A stretch of 64,000 nucleotides of DNA from Cervus elaphus (GCF_910594005.1 NC_057848.1:131202155-131266154); one strand, 5' to 3'; positions 31,560 to 43,445 are shown, counted from the stretch's first letter. A program made the numbers and translations. The notes: generated by a model not told the origin, from the sequence alone.

Positions 31560-32265
31560 AGTTTTCAAAAAACACAATTTATGAAAATTTACTCACAAAG
31601 ATACAGAGAATTTGAATAAAACCTGAAGATTCTTATATCTTTTAAAGAAATAGAATCCACAGTTTCAAGCCTCCCATAATGAAAACTCCAGGTCCAGTTC
31701 ACTTCAATGGTGAAATCTTTCAAAATTTAAAGAAGAAATAACGCCAGTCTTACTCAAACTTTTTCAAAGAACAAAAACAGCAGAAACACTCCCAAACTTA
31801 TTTTATGAGGCCATCATAGCCTTAAGACTGTAATCTAACAAGGAAATTACAAGATGAAAATTAAAGTTTAATATCTCCCATGAACGTCGACTCCAAAATG
31901 CTAGAAAAAAATTACAAATCGAATCCAGCAATTTGTTAAAAAGGACAATATGTAATGACCAAGTGGAGTTCATTTCAGGAATGCAAGATCAGTTTAACAT
32001 TTCAAAATCGATGTATTTCACCTGCAGGGAAAAAACTACATTATCACTTCATCAGATGCGGAAGAAACATTTAATGAAATTAAGCAATTATAAAAAATAC
32101 AGACTCTCAAGAAACTAAGAAAGGAACTTCCTCAGTTTGGTAAAGTGTATCTATAAAAAGTCTACATCATACTTAATGGTTAAATATTGAGATCATGAGA
32201 CCAGGAAGTCAATTTTAAGTGCTTCTTATTCAACTTTGTACTGGGGCTCCAGCCAGTTCATCATC
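31560..32265 (+). mobile_element. Old L1 ORF2 reverse-transcriptase fragment
   Basis: CCAGGTCCAGTTCACTTCAA, TTATTTTATGAGGCCATCAT and CAAGTGGAGTTCATTTCAGG follow L1 ORF2 order in sense, broken by many stops. Confidence 0.75.
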
Positions 32266-32267
32266 AA

Positions 32268-32900
32268 ACTTTTGGAATTTGCCTATCTGATATGTGAGAA
32301 AAGGTATCTTTGTGTAATTTAATTTGCATCTCTTTTATTACCATTGAGGCTGAGCATCTTTTCAAGTTTAAAGCCTATTTTGTATTTCTTTTTCTTGAAA
32401 TGTGTGTTCTTTTCTCTTTTCCTATGGAGCAGGATGGCCTTTTGGTGATCTGTTTTTAAACAGATACTTAAAGGAAATTAAACCTTTATCTGTGATGCAA
32501 GTCGCAAATATTCCTTACTTGCCATTTGTCTTTTTCCTTGGTTTGTGATAATTTTTTTTTGGCATACAGTTTTAATTTTATACTTTTATGTGGTCAAATA
32601 AAACAGTATAGTTTTTTCTTGCTTCTGGGTCTTGAATTCTAGTTAGGAAAGTTTTTTTACATTCCTGATTTATAGAAGTATTCACCTATGATTTCTTCTG
32701 GACATTTGTGGGTTAATTTTTTACTTTTAAATTTCTGCTGTATTTGGAATTTGTCAGATCATATTTTATCACTTTCTACATAGCTAACAAGCGACCCCAC
32801 TACCATTTACTAAAGGTCCATCTTTTCTCCACTGTACTGAGATGCCACCTTTATATGCCAAGGGTCCATATGCAGGTAGGTCCATTTCTGGATACTCTGC
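32268..32900 (-). mobile_element. Old L1 ORF2 3'-end fragment, antisense
   Basis: AATTTGCATCTCTTTTATTA, GGCTGAGCATCTTTTCAAG and CACTACCATTTACTAAA match antisense L1 ORF2 C-terminal sequence. It is in opposite orientation to the adjoining fragment. Confidence 0.6.
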
Positions 32901-32912
32901 TTATGTGCCAAT

Positions 32913-33132
32913 GCGTGCGTGCATGCTCAGTAGTGTCCGACTCTTTGCGACCCTATGGACTGTAGTTCGCCAGGCTCCTCTGTCCATGGGATTCTCCAGG
33001 CAAGAATACTGGAGTGGGTTGCCATTTCCTACTCCAGGGGATCTTCCTGACCCAGGGATCAAACCCACATCTCTTGGGTCTCCTGAATTGGCAGGAGGAT
33101 TCTTTACCAACTGCACCACCTGGAAAGCCCCT
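32913..33132 (-). mobile_element. Bov-tA SINE, first of a tandem pair
   Basis: Antisense, full length. Flanked by TATGTGCCAAT at 32902-32912 and 33133-33143. Confidence 0.92.
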
Positions 33133-33143
33133 TATGTGCCAAT

Positions 33144-33364
33144 GCGTGCATCCTAAGTCACTTCAGTGTTGTCTGACTCTTTGTGACCCTATGGACCACA
33201 GTCAGCCAGGCTCCTCTGTCCAGGGCATTCTCCAGGCAAGAATACTGGAGTGGATTGCCATGCCCTCCTCCAGGGGATCTTCCTGACTCGGGGATCCAAC
33301 CTGCATCTCATGTCTTCTGCATTGGCGGGTGGGTTCTTTACCATGAATGCCACTTGGGAAATCC
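33144..33364 (-). mobile_element. Bov-tA SINE, second of a tandem pair
   Basis: Antisense, full length, a different sequence variant from its neighbour. Flanked by TATGTGCCAAT at 33133-33143 and 33365-33375, so the middle copy is shared. Confidence 0.92.
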
Positions 33365-33539
33365 TATGTGCCAATACTCCACCTTAAATTATTGAGAATT
33401 TATAATATGCTTTTTTATACACTTTATTTTTTTTCAGATGGAAATACAGAAGAGTGCTTTATTATTTCAATTGGCGAGATTATTCAAAGGAACACAGAAT
33501 GTGTGTATATATATACATATATATTTCATAAAGAAAAAA

Positions 33540-34375
33540 ATGTTAACTATATCAACATTTAAAAAGTTTGCTGTCATAAAAGACACCATTAAAATGACTT
33601 AAAAGCATTTGACACATTTATAATATACAAATGTTCTAAACTACATAAAGAGCTAGAAATCACAATGTAAAAGACAACAGGCAGCTCATTAAATAGTAAC
33701 CTTGTCAAGCTTACCTTGAATATTCATTGAAAGAACTGTTGCTAAACTGAAGCTCCAATACTTTGGCCTCCTAATGCAAACAGCTGACTCATTAGAAAAG
33801 ACCTCAATGCTGGGAAAGATTGAAGGCAGGAGGAGAAGGGGACGAGAGAGGATGAGATGGTTGGATGGCATCACTGACTCAATGGACATGAGTTTGAGCA
33901 GAAGATAGTGGAGGACAGAGGAGCCTGGAATGCTGCAGTCCATGGGGTCGCAAAGAATCAGACATGGCTTAGTGACTGAACAACAGCAACAAACTTACCA
34001 AGCATAAATACACAGAAGAGAAAAGCCTAATGGTCAGGAAATAGGAAAAGATAATCCACCTCACCAGCAATCACAGAAATGCAAGTTAATACAACCATTT
34101 CTGTCATATTTCCACCCAGTCAATTTTCAAAATATTAAGTCTGAAAATACAAAAATCAAAGTTGACACAAGTGTTACCGGGGAAGAGGGGGTAGAATTAG
34201 AATTTTTATACACTGATGGTGGGGATGAAAATTGGTATAAGCATTTTAAGATCAGTTTGACAATATCTAGCAAAGCAGAATTGTATGATCCAGCAATTTC
34301 ACTTCTAGATGTATTTTCCCGTTAACCTATGGCAAAAGCCACAAGGTGACATCTACAAAACTGTTTTGTGCATTT
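33540..34375 (+). mobile_element. Old L1 ORF2 C-terminal fragment, interrupted by BovB
   Basis: GCAAGTTAATACAACCATTT, TTTTTATACACTGATGGTGG and GATCCAGCAATTTCACTTCT are L1 ORF2 3' phrases in sense. A BovB 3' fragment interrupts at 33715-33985. Confidence 0.65.
33715..33990 (+). mobile_element. BovB 3' end fragment
   Basis: CTGAAGCTCCAATACTTTGG, GGCAGGAGGAGAAGGGGACG and GTCCATGGGGTCGCAAAGAA; ends with the AACAGCAACAA tail. Confidence 0.88.
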
Positions 34376-34389
34376 TTTTGTTTAATAGA

Positions 34390-35160
34390 CTCCTTTAATA
34401 AAGACAGTTTTAGATTTACAAAAAAAAGTGAGAAGATTATATATAGAGTTCCAGAGTTCCCTTATACCCTACACCCAGTTTCCCTTCTTATTAACATCTT
34501 ACATTAGTATGGTACCTTTACTACAAGTAATTGACAATTACTGATACATTATTATTTAACTAAACTGTGTACTTCATTCAGATCTCTTTAGTTTTTACCT
34601 AATGTCCTTTTTCCATTCCAGGATCCCATCCAGGATATGACATTGGATTTAGTTTTCATGTTTCCTTAGGCTCCTCTTGGTGTGACAGTTTCTCAGACTT
34701 TCCTGGTTTATGAGCTCAATAGTTTCAAGGAGAACTGGTCAGGCATATTGTATAATAGAATGCCCCTCTATTGGAGCATTTGTCTGATGTTTTTCAAGTG
34801 ATTAGACTGAGGTTATGAGCTTTGGGGGAGAAGAGCACAGAGGTGAAGTGCCATTCTCATCACATTATATAAAGGGCCCATATCAACATGATTTGTCACT
34901 GTTGATGTTGACCTTGATCACTTGGCTGAGGTAGTGTTTGTCAGATTTCTTCACCATAAACTTACTCCTTTTCCCCCTCATTTCTTATTTTGTCCTCTTT
35001 CAAAAGAAGTTACTACGTGCAACTCACACTAAACAAGTGGGGAGTTAGGCTCTATTTCCTTGAGGTCAGAGTATCTACACAAATTACATGGAATAATGCA
35101 TGAGAGATTTGCCTCTTCCCCATTTATTTGTTTATTCATTCGATCACTTATTTTTTTTTA
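34390..35160 (-). mobile_element. L1M 3' UTR-type fragment
   Basis: GGATCCCATCCAGGATATGA, TTAGGCTCCTCTTGGTGTGA and GAATGCCCCTCTATTGGAGC; collinear with 27000-28080 in the same orientation. Confidence 0.7.
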
Positions 35161-35329
35161 TCAGCATTAACTCTTGGATATTTATTTTCTGCTTTGGGTT
35201 ATATAACGTTTTGATATCTGAGAGGGCAAGCCCCTATCATTGTCTATCTTTTTCAGGTGTTTCTTGACTACTCTTGCTTGCTTTTCCTTCCTAAAGTGCT
35301 TTATAATCAACTCCAGGAAACAAATATCT

Positions 35330-35463
35330 GATGTTTTTTTCTGGGGTGGGAGGGCTGCACCCTGCAGCATTTGGGATCTTAGTCCCCTGACCAGGGATGG
35401 AACCCATACCTCCTGCATTGGAAATGCAGAGTCTTAACCACTGGACTGCCAGGGAAGTCCCTC
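35330..35463 (-). mobile_element. CHR-type SINE
   Basis: GGGATCTTAGTCCCCTGACC, CACTGGACTGCCAGGGAAG (antisense tRNA head) and a T-rich tail on the left. Confidence 0.88.
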
Positions 35464-35507
35464 CTATGATATTTTTTATGGTGATCATATTGTATATATA
35501 TACAGTT

Positions 35508-36412
35508 GACCCTTGAATAATGCAAGTGTTGGGGTTGCTGAACATCTGCATAGTTGAAAATTTGTGTATAAATTTTGACTCCCCCCAAACTTAACTATTA
35601 TAGCCTACTGTGGCCTGGGAATCTTATCAATAACATAAACAGTCAACATATGTTTTGTATATTATATTCTATATTCTTATAATAAAGTAAGATATAGAGA
35701 AGAAAAATGTTATTAAGAAAATCATAAGGAAGAGAAAATACAATGGCAGTACTGTACTGCATTTATTGGTACTGTAAGTTTACATCGTTTATAAGATGAA
35801 TTGTCTATCAGTACCTACATCAATATTGTGTTATATGATACAAAACACCAAGATGTTATATGTATTACTAACTCTAGAAATCAAAAAAGAAAAGATAATG
35901 TGAAAAAGAAATTCATGTTTATTTACATGCATTGATAGTGAAGAAGTAGTAATACGATTGTTTTATGGTAGCCTAGTATGATTGATAGATAAAATTGCTT
36001 CACAGTAGCCTAGCCTATACACTAATGAATGAGTCATTATAAAATTTTGTGCTCAGAGTGTTACAGTCATATTCATAATACACTATGGGGAAAATTGCTA
36101 CACTTTTTAAAAAACCACTTACCTGTGACCATAGGCTGATATGAAGCTTCTCCCATAATGAGAAAGAGAGGCCTACTGCACAACAATGTAATTCTTTGAG
36201 ATCAAAGTTATAAAACAGTAAGAAAATGAACTATTAATTTTATATCAAATATCACTCACTTTTATGGCTATCTAAGGAAAAGGTTGTCCACTGCTATGGA
36301 CGTTTTGCATATAATTCTCTACTCTTGTATTTTTGTGTATTTATTGAAAAAAAAATCCACCTGTAAAGTGGACCCGTTTGTTTAAACCTGTGTTGTTTAA
36401 GGGCTAACTAAG
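35508..36412. mobile_element. DNA-transposon remnant with terminal inverted repeats
   Basis: Left end CAGTTGACCCTTGAATAATG; the reverse complement of the right end reads TAGTTAGCCCTTAAACAACA, so the termini are inverted repeats. The interior is A/T-rich and shows no coding frame. It resembles a mariner/Tigger-class element; the exact family is not assigned. Confidence 0.7.
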
Positions 36413-36419
36413 ACTTTTG

Positions 36420-36730
36420 GTAAAGAATCTGCCTGCAATGCAGGAGACCCTGATTTGATTCCTGGATCAGGAAATTCCCCTAGAGAAGAGATAGGCTAAT
36501 ACCCACAGCAGTGTTCTTGGGCTTCCTTAGTGGCTCAGACAGTAAAGAATCTGCCCGCAATGCGGGAGACCTGGGTTCGATTCTTGGATTGGGAAGATCC
36601 CCTGGAGGAGGGCATGGGGAAACACTCTAGTATTCTTGCCTTGGAAATCCCATGGACAGAGGAGCCTGGCAGGCTACAGTTCATGGGGTTGCAGAGTCAG
36701 ACATGACTGAGCAACTTCACTTTTTTTTTC
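36420..36730 (+). mobile_element. Bov-tA SINE dimer, second example
   Basis: A headless monomer (GGTAAAGAATCTGCCTGCAA onward) ends CAGTGTTCT and is fused to TGGGCTTCCTTAGTGGCTCA of a full monomer, the same junction as the dimer at 3259-3578. Confidence 0.85.
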
Positions 36731-36749
36731 ACTTTTATCATGTTAGGTC

Positions 36750-36800
36750 TGCTTAGTCGCTCAGTCATGTATGACTTTGTGGCCCTATCCTATGCACTGC
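36750..36800 (-). mobile_element. Bov-tA/BovB 3' end scrap
   Basis: CTTAGTCGCTCAGTCATGTA and TGACTTTGTGGCCCTAT, about 50 bp. Confidence 0.7.
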
Positions 36801-37039
36801 CTATCTCCAAATATGCTCTTTTCCATCATTTTAAGGCTACTTTTGGTTCTTTACAAGTTTTTTCTCATACAAGTTTTGAACCTTTCTTGTTAAGTTTATA
36901 CCTGGCATTGTTATTTATTCTTTTAAAAATTATAATTTCTGTTATATCAATGAAATTTGAGTGTTATTGGATGGAATGTTACATATGTGTTCAGTCTTTC
37001 CCATTGACCCAGAAGTCCCGATGTATTTTTTCCTTGCCC

Positions 37040-37470
37040 ACTTTTAAAATTGATTTTTTTATTGTGTAAAATATTTTGTTATGTAAAATATACATAATAT
37101 AATATTTTTTTAAAATTTTAACCGTCTGTAAATGTACAATTCAGAGGCATTAACTATATTCACAATGTTGTATGTTCATCACCACTATCTATACTGAAAA
37201 CTTTTTCATCATCTCCAACATAAACTCTGTACCTACTAAACAATACCCTTATTCCCCTTCCCTGGCTGCTTGTACTTTCTATTCTGCCCTTTGTCTCTAT
37301 AAATTTCCTTATTCTAGGTACCTCATATAAACTGAATCATACATTATTTGTCCTGCTGTTTCTGGATTATTAAGCAAAATGTTTTCAAGATCCATGTATG
37401 TTGTTGCATATATCAAAATTTCATTCCTTGGCTGAATAATGTCCTCTGATCCATTTTTATCATAAAATAT
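37040..37470 (-). mobile_element. L1M 3' region fragment
   Basis: GTACAATTCAGAGGCATTAA, CATCACCACTATCTATACTG and GTTTTCAAGATCCATGTATG; same order as the FUNDC1 intron 4 copy at 16590-16940. Confidence 0.75.
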
Positions 37471-38036
37471 GTTTATCATTCTTTTACCTGGTGAAGAATA
37501 GTTCTGGTTTCACTCTAATCCTTACCTGAACTTTTCTTTTCTAAGAATGCCATCCAACATTGTTGATTCTTAGTAAATATTGAGTGAGTCAGTGTCAGTG
37601 TAAATAAAGAAGTATTGCAACATAAAACAAATAGTTAAGGATGAGGAAGCATCCAAGAAAAAGAGCCTTCTCAAATCAGGAATTTTCCAATATTTAAAAT
37701 GTATCAGATAATTCAAAAATAAAACAGAATGTCCTTTCTGTTTCTTTTGATTGTTAAGGCCAAGAAAGTTTAATGGGTTTCTTGTAAGTGAAATTTGAGT
37801 GTAGGAACATGAAGTCTACTACTGGTCAACAATCCATAAAAATTCTTCACGTTATAAAACAAAAAGTAGTTATTAATATAAATACAAAGTAATGGTTAAA
37901 AACAAAACAAGAAGAAATGATTAGCAATGTCAAGGTCTGTTATGGAGTGACATTCCTTGCCTTGGTTTGATTTGTCTCCAAAACTGCTTTTGGTTTGATT
38001 AGTAAACATCTAAAAACTATTTAAAAGAAAAGAAAG
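37471..38036. other. No confident feature
   Basis: A/T-rich DNA with no recognised gene or repeat. Confidence 0.45.
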
Positions 38037-38175
38037 GGACTTTCCTGGTGGCCCAGTGGTTAAGACCCCATTCTTCCACTGCAAGGAACACAGCCTCCAT
38101 CCCTGGTCAGGGAACAAAGATCCCACATGCCTTGTGGCGTGACCAAAAAAAAAAAAAAAAAAAAGAGAGAGAAAG
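38037..38175 (+). mobile_element. CHR-type SINE with long A tail
   Basis: GGGACTTTCCTGGTGGCCCA head, GGTCAGGGAACAAAGATCCC body, and a tail of about 20 A running into GAGAGAAAGAAAG. Confidence 0.9.
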
Positions 38176-38750
38176 AAAGAGATGAGCTATCTCTTCTTAA
38201 ATATACTGTTTTTGTTTGAGGTGGGCAGTGGTTGTTAATTTAAGGATGTTTTGTATCATAGGAAAGCAGCAGGAACACTAAAGTTAGCGGAATTAGTAGG
38301 TACCACAAAATGTCATGAGGAGATAAATGCAAACCATTTCAGAGTTTTGTGGGGTTTTTTTGTCCTTCACTGTAGACAGTGGTCTCTCATTGTGCTTAAT
38401 GATGATTTTTTTTTTTTTTGAGGGGAAAGTTATGGGAGTTGGAGTGTGTTGAGCCACTTTTAGATGACTGGATCCTGTGTTTTATATTTGCTCTACACAC
38501 CAAGTTATGGAATAGGCTGCCAGCTTTCAACATTTCCAAGTACTCTAACTAAAAGCTATTGTTTGCAAAAGAGTTAAGATACTTCAAAAGTATGTCCTTT
38601 AAAAATGATAACAATGATTGCTTTTCCTTATAAAAGTAATACATGTTCATTTTAAGGAACTGGAGAAATGGAGAAAAGGGTAATGAAAACAAATCCATAA
38701 TATTATTTCACAGAGATAAGATAATCATGATTACGTTTTCTTGGCATATG
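38176..38750. other. No confident feature
   Basis: Includes a T run at 38408-38420; nothing else assigned. Confidence 0.4.
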
Positions 38751-38763
38751 TATAAGGTTATTT

Positions 38764-38983
38764 TGGGCTTCCCAGGTGGCGCTATTGGTAGAGAACCTGA
38801 CTGCCAATGCAGGAGACATAAGAGACTTGGGTTCTATCCCTGGGTCAGGAAGATCACTTGGAGTAGGAAATGGCAACCCACTCCAGTATTCTTGCCTGGA
38901 GAATCCCATGGACAGAAGGAGGCAGGTGGGCTACAGTCCATAGGATGGCAAGAATCAGACACAACTGAAGCGATTTAGCGCAC
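38764..38983 (+). mobile_element. Bov-tA SINE
   Basis: Full length, variant with CAGGTGGCGCTATTGGTAGA head. Target duplication ATAAGGTTATTT at 38752-38763 and 38984-38995. Confidence 0.94.
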
Positions 38984-38989
38984 ATAAGG

Positions 38990-39330
38990 TTATTTATTGC
39001 AGCGTTCTTTTAATAGCAGAAGTTTGGAAACAACCCAAGTGAAGTGAAGTGAAGTGTTAGTGACTCAGTCTAACAGACTGTAACCAATGGACTGTACCCT
39101 GGCTGGGTCCTCTGTCCATGGGATTTCCCAGGCTAGAATACTGGAGTGGGGAGCCATTCCCTTCTCCAGGGAATCTTCCCAACCCAGGGATCAAACTTGG
39201 GGGTCCTGCATTGCAGGCAGATTAAGTAAATCATGATGTATTCACACACCAGAATACTATATACTAATACAGCTCTAAAAATTCTTCATGTACTGAAATA
39301 AAAAGTCAACAGAGGTTATTATTAAATGAG
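38990..39330 (+). mobile_element. Old L1 ORF2 fragment split by a SINE
   Basis: TTGGAAACAACCCAAGTG before, and AAATCATGATGTATTCACAC with CAGAATACTATATACTAATA after the SINE at 39041-39223; sense L1 ORF2 C-terminal region. Confidence 0.6.
39041..39223 (-). mobile_element. Bov-tA SINE
   Basis: (GTGAA)n tail, core and antisense head ending TGCATTGCAGGCAGATTA. Confidence 0.88.
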
Positions 39331-39699
39331 AAAAGCAAGGTAAAGAGCAGTGGATGCTTCCTTTTCTGAAAGAGTTAGGAATATATCAAATGTATTCATA
39401 TTGGGTTGGGTACATTAGGAAAAGGAAAATATAGATAAGAAATAAATAGAAGTGATTATCTATATGGGATGGGGGAGGAAACAGGATTAAAGGAATCACA
39501 CTGTGAGTGAGACTTAATAGCCACACTTTTATTTTGATTTTTGAATCATGTGAATGTACATTGTATTTTTTTAAGTTAAACTAGTATAAGCTGTAAAGCT
39601 GAAACAGAGCCTCACATTTGCTGTTCAAATTGAAGAAGTCCAATAATTTATTATAGACAACATTGGAGAAACTTCATCTTTTTGAAAGAATACCTTTAT

Positions 39700-39935
39700 T
39701 TTTTAAATTAATTTTTATTGGAGGATAATTTCTTTTTTAAATTTTATTTTATTAAGTTATAGTTGATTTACAGTGTTGTGTTAGTTTCTGCTGTATAGCA
39801 AAGTGATTTTCTTTTACACATTCTTTTCCATTATGGTTTAGTACAGGATTGCTTTATAATGTGTTGTGTTGGTTTCTGCCATACAACAACATGAATCAGC
39901 CATAAGTATAAATAAGTCCCCTCCCTCTTGAACTG
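39700..39935 (-). mobile_element. L1 3' UTR, antisense, two overlapping copies
   Basis: Two consecutive antisense L1 3' ends: TTATTGGAGGATAATT at 39717 and ATTAAGTTATAGTTGATTTA at 39751, the second running through ATGAATCAGCCATAAGTATA to CCCTCCCTCTTGAAC. Confidence 0.7.
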
Positions 39936-39958
39936 AATACATTTATTTTTAACAAAGA

Positions 39959-40475
39959 CTGATATTGGGGTTCAGAACATGCTGCCCCCAAATATGGCAC
40001 CTTGGTGTATTGAATATTTTAGGCTGAGGGAGTCTGAGAAAGAGCAGAAGCAGGAAGGTCACTCTGACCCACTGCTCCACACCCTCTTTTCTGAGCAGAT
40101 CATAAAACCCTCATGTGAGAGGGACCCTCCCTATACTCAAAGGAAAGGCACATCCTTATCTCTGAGACAAAGTGACCCTGAGAAGAATGCAAACAGGTCT
40201 TGCTAAACTTTTCCCAGTTTGCTACATTTACCTCACACTCCTTGCCTATCATATTTTTCCACAACGGTCTACTCTTCATCAAACCCAGCATAAAAATTTC
40301 CAGGTCTCACTGTTTCTTCTGGTCTTCCTTTTGTCATGAAGGCTCCTTGTCATGTAAAACTTACTTTAAATAAACGTGTATGCTTTTCTCCTGTTAATCT
40401 GTCTTTGTCATTTTAACTTTTCAGACCTAGCCTAGGACCATAAGAGGGTTGAGGAAAATTTCTTCCTCCACTACA
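39959..40475 (+). mobile_element. ERV-type LTR candidate
   Basis: GGTTCAGAACATGCTGCCCC start region, AGCATAAAAATTTCC as possible TATA at about 40288, AAATAAACG as poly(A) signal at about 40368, and a CTCCACTACA end. No flanking duplication could be confirmed. Confidence 0.5.
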
Positions 40476-40539
40476 CTGGGGGGTTTCTGGTAATCTGAGA
40501 AATGGATTACCTGTTCATTTTTAGATAGAGAGGAGTAGA

Positions 40540-40735
40540 GGTGATTTTGTTTTCTGTAAAGCAGGAGTTAATTGGCTCAGCTTGGTGCTCTGTGATGACC
40601 TAGAGGGGTGGGATGGGGAGTGGGAGGGAGGCTGAAGAGGGAGGGGATATATTTATACCTATAGCTGATTTTCCTTGATGTACAGCCGAAACTAACACAG
40701 GGTTGTAAAACAATTATATTCCAATTTTTTTTAAA
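40540..40735 (+). mobile_element. L1 3' UTR fragment
   Basis: GGTGCTCTGTGATGACCTAG, GGGAGGGAGGCTGAAGAGGG and AACTAACACAGGGTTGTAAA; sense, with tail after CCAATTTTTTTT. Confidence 0.8.
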
Positions 40736-40739
40736 AGTA

Positions 40740-41785
40740 AAAATACTATCCCCCAAAATGGGAGTGTAGTTGAAGCTGAGATAGACTCTCTTTGGCCAAA
40801 TATGAATGAATGGGATCAGGTGGCTAGTATAGTCAATGCTTAGCTGCCTGGGGGTAGTAATTTAATTTGTAATTTTTCACCCCAAGCCAGGGTTGCTTGA
40901 GAACATATTTTATGTGAGAGTGTTATATAAATATTGAGTAAGATGTCAGGAAAATGGCATGTGAGTAGCAAGTTTTCTGGAGAGTCTGCAAAGATTTGAA
41001 AGAATCAAGTTATAGAAAACTGTAGAGAGAGAATTTTTACAGCTAGAGACTCATATCAAAGCAAGACAACATAAAGGCAACCAACCAAATAAAAACCCTG
41101 TCAGTATTTGGTCATTTATTGACTGAGAAGTGGCAAAAAAAAAGAACCCAAAAACTTATAAAGAAGTGTTCTTAATTTGAGAATAAACTGACCCAGCGGG
41201 GGAGGAAGAGAGTGGAGACAGAAAGAAACCAAGTCCTAAAGAACAGCCCAGAGATGGGAAGCTGCAGGAGAAGAAATCAAAGGAAACCACAAAGATTCAG
41301 ATAAATCTGTATCTCCTCTGCTGTCTACATAGATCATATTGTAAAATAAAAGCTGGTATTTTGGATGAAGAGCTGGAAGAACTGCAGGGTCCTAAACTGA
41401 TGAAAATCCAGTTTTTCAATATTGTGGGTTTCACAAGGGGAAAAATGGAATGGGTACACCCAAAAGAGATTTTTGAAATAGATTGGGAAGTTGTGGTGGC
41501 TGACCTCACAATTTCCTTATAGTTATAAAACTGATTCTACAGCTGCAGTGCTTACAAGTTATTTCTTAGGCCATATGCTTGCAGTTAACAGGGAGTGTCA
41601 TGTCTGTTGCATCAGTGAGAAAAGATATCATGAAAATGAGTAGCTGTATGGAATCGAACAATCTCTAAGTACTGGAGTAAAGTAATGGTTCTTAAAATGT
41701 GAAAATCTTCTCTTAGCATAATGTTTTGGAAATGAATCAGTGTTGTGTGTATTAGTAGTTTGTTTCTCATTGTTGCTTCTTAGTG
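40740..41785. other. No confident feature
   Basis: Mostly unassigned sequence; no recognised gene. Confidence 0.45.
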
Positions 41786-41789
41786 CTCC

Positions 41790-42400
41790 CAACATTTGCC
41801 TGTTGATCAGTACAGAATATTTCTGGCTTTTGGCTGCCATGTTAAGGCTGCTATGAGTATTTGCATATAGTTCTTTGTTTAGACATATTTTCATTTTTCT
41901 TGGGCAAATATCTAGGAATGGAATCTCTGGGATGTATGATAGGTTAGATTTAACTTTGTAACAAATGGCCACACTGTTTTCCAAAGTGGCTGTACCGTTG
42001 TGCACTCCTATCAGTTATCTATGAGTGTTCCAGTTGTATGCATCCTTGCCAACACCTCAAATTATCAGGAGTTTGAATTTTAGAATTTCTGGGGGTGGAG
42101 TTATATATAGAGATTTCTTTTTTTTTTCATTTATTTTTATTAGTTGGAGGCTAATTACTTTACAATATTGTAGTGGTTTTTGCCATACATTGACATGAAT
42201 CAGCCATGGATTTCCATGTGTTCCCCATCCTGATCCCCCCTCCCACCTCCCTCCCCACCCCATCCTTTGGGTCTTCCCAGTGCACCAGCCCCGAGCACTG
42301 GTATAGTGATTTCTTACTGTGGTTTCAATCTGCATTTTTTCTGATGACTTAACAATTTTTGAGCATCTTTCATTCCATGCTAACTTTTTAAAAATTTGCA
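41790..42400 (-). mobile_element. Old L1 ORF2 3' end, antisense, with younger L1 inserted
   Basis: GCTGCTATGAGTATTTGCAT, CCAAAGTGGCTGTACCGTTG and TTTTTGAGCATCTTTCATTC; interrupted at 42121-42300. Confidence 0.65.
42121..42300 (-). mobile_element. 5'-truncated L1 3' end (180 bp)
   Basis: TTAGTTGGAGGCTAATTACT to CAGTGCACCAGCCCCGAGCA. Near-identical flanks TATAGAGATTTCTT (about 42107-42120) and TATAGTGATTTCTT (about 42301-42314) are the target duplication. Confidence 0.9.
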
Positions 42401-43060
42401 AAATCCTAAGCTCAAAGACCCTAGCTTGTACTTGTGGAATCATCTGATGCCAAAAGTCTTAGGACAACAGGACAACAGCACAGCCATTTCACGTTGGTTA
42501 TAAATCTCTACAATTCACAGTGCTCTCATGTTCAGGACTGTACACACCGTTCCTGACATGTGATAGTTTGAATAAACAATGGTTGAGTTATGGTCTAATG
42601 AAATGCTTAAAGGCAACAATCACCATAACTAAGAGTAGGAGGGGTTTTTCGGAAGGTGATTTATACTGAATATTTCAGTATCCCTTATTTTGTTAGGCCA
42701 TGAGGCTCCCAGGGGGAAATAGTTTTTAAGATTATTTTAAAATAAATGTTGAGTGACATGAATCCTTAAAACTAGAAGATGAGAAAAAGACTCCTGTGTA
42801 AAGGAATTCTTTAAAAATACAGGGCATGCTCTCTCTTGAACTTAGTTTCAGTTAATGAATCTGAGTCCTCTTTCAGCTATAGTCAATACTCACTATTTTG
42901 AAATTTCCCATCACTATTTGGCAGTTTTTTTCATGTGATTAGATTAATTAGATTTCACAACATGGTTTGGAAGAAAAAGTTCCTCTTTCTTTCTCTGATA
43001 ATTAAGTAAAATGAACCTCTTGATTTTCTGGCTGTGATAGTCAAGTATTCACAAAATCTT
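42401..43060. other. No confident feature
   Basis: A/T-rich, no recognised gene or repeat. Confidence 0.4.
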
Positions 43061-43212
43061 TTCTTCCAATTTTTATGGTGAAAAATTTTCAAACATACAG
43101 AAAAATTGAAAGAATGTTGCAGTGACCACTCATACACTTACCACCTGTATTCTACAATTATCACTTTACTTACTTGCTTTATCACTTATCTATTAATCAC
43201 TCAGTTCATCAT

Positions 43213-43445
43213 GTTTTTTTTCCATTTATTTTTATTAGTTGGAGGCTAATTACTTTACAATATTGTAGTGGTTTTGGCCATACATCGACATGAATCAGCC
43301 ATGGATTTACATGTGTTCCCCATCCTGAACCCCCCTCCCGCCTCCCTCCCCATCCCATCCCTCTGGGTCTTCCCAGTGCACCAGCCCCGAGCACTTGTCT
43401 CATGCATCCAACCTGGGCTGGTGATCTGTTTCACCCTTGATAAAA
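43213..43445 (-). mobile_element. 5'-truncated L1 3' end
   Basis: TTAGTTGGAGGCTAATTACT through CATGCATCCAACCTGGGCTG to CTGTTTCACCCTTGATA; a T-rich tail at the left marks the antisense poly(A). Confidence 0.9.

Noticed and set aside
32902..33375. CRISPR-like repeat-spacer pattern
   Set aside because: Eukaryotic DNA; the repeated 11-mer is a target duplication around two SINEs.
39400..39420. TATTGGGTTGG as a solo mariner terminal repeat
   Set aside because: Only 11 bases match and the next bases diverge, so chance is likely.
41628..42005. 125-codon minus-strand ORF
   Set aside because: It overlaps an antisense L1 remnant, and the protein has no family features.
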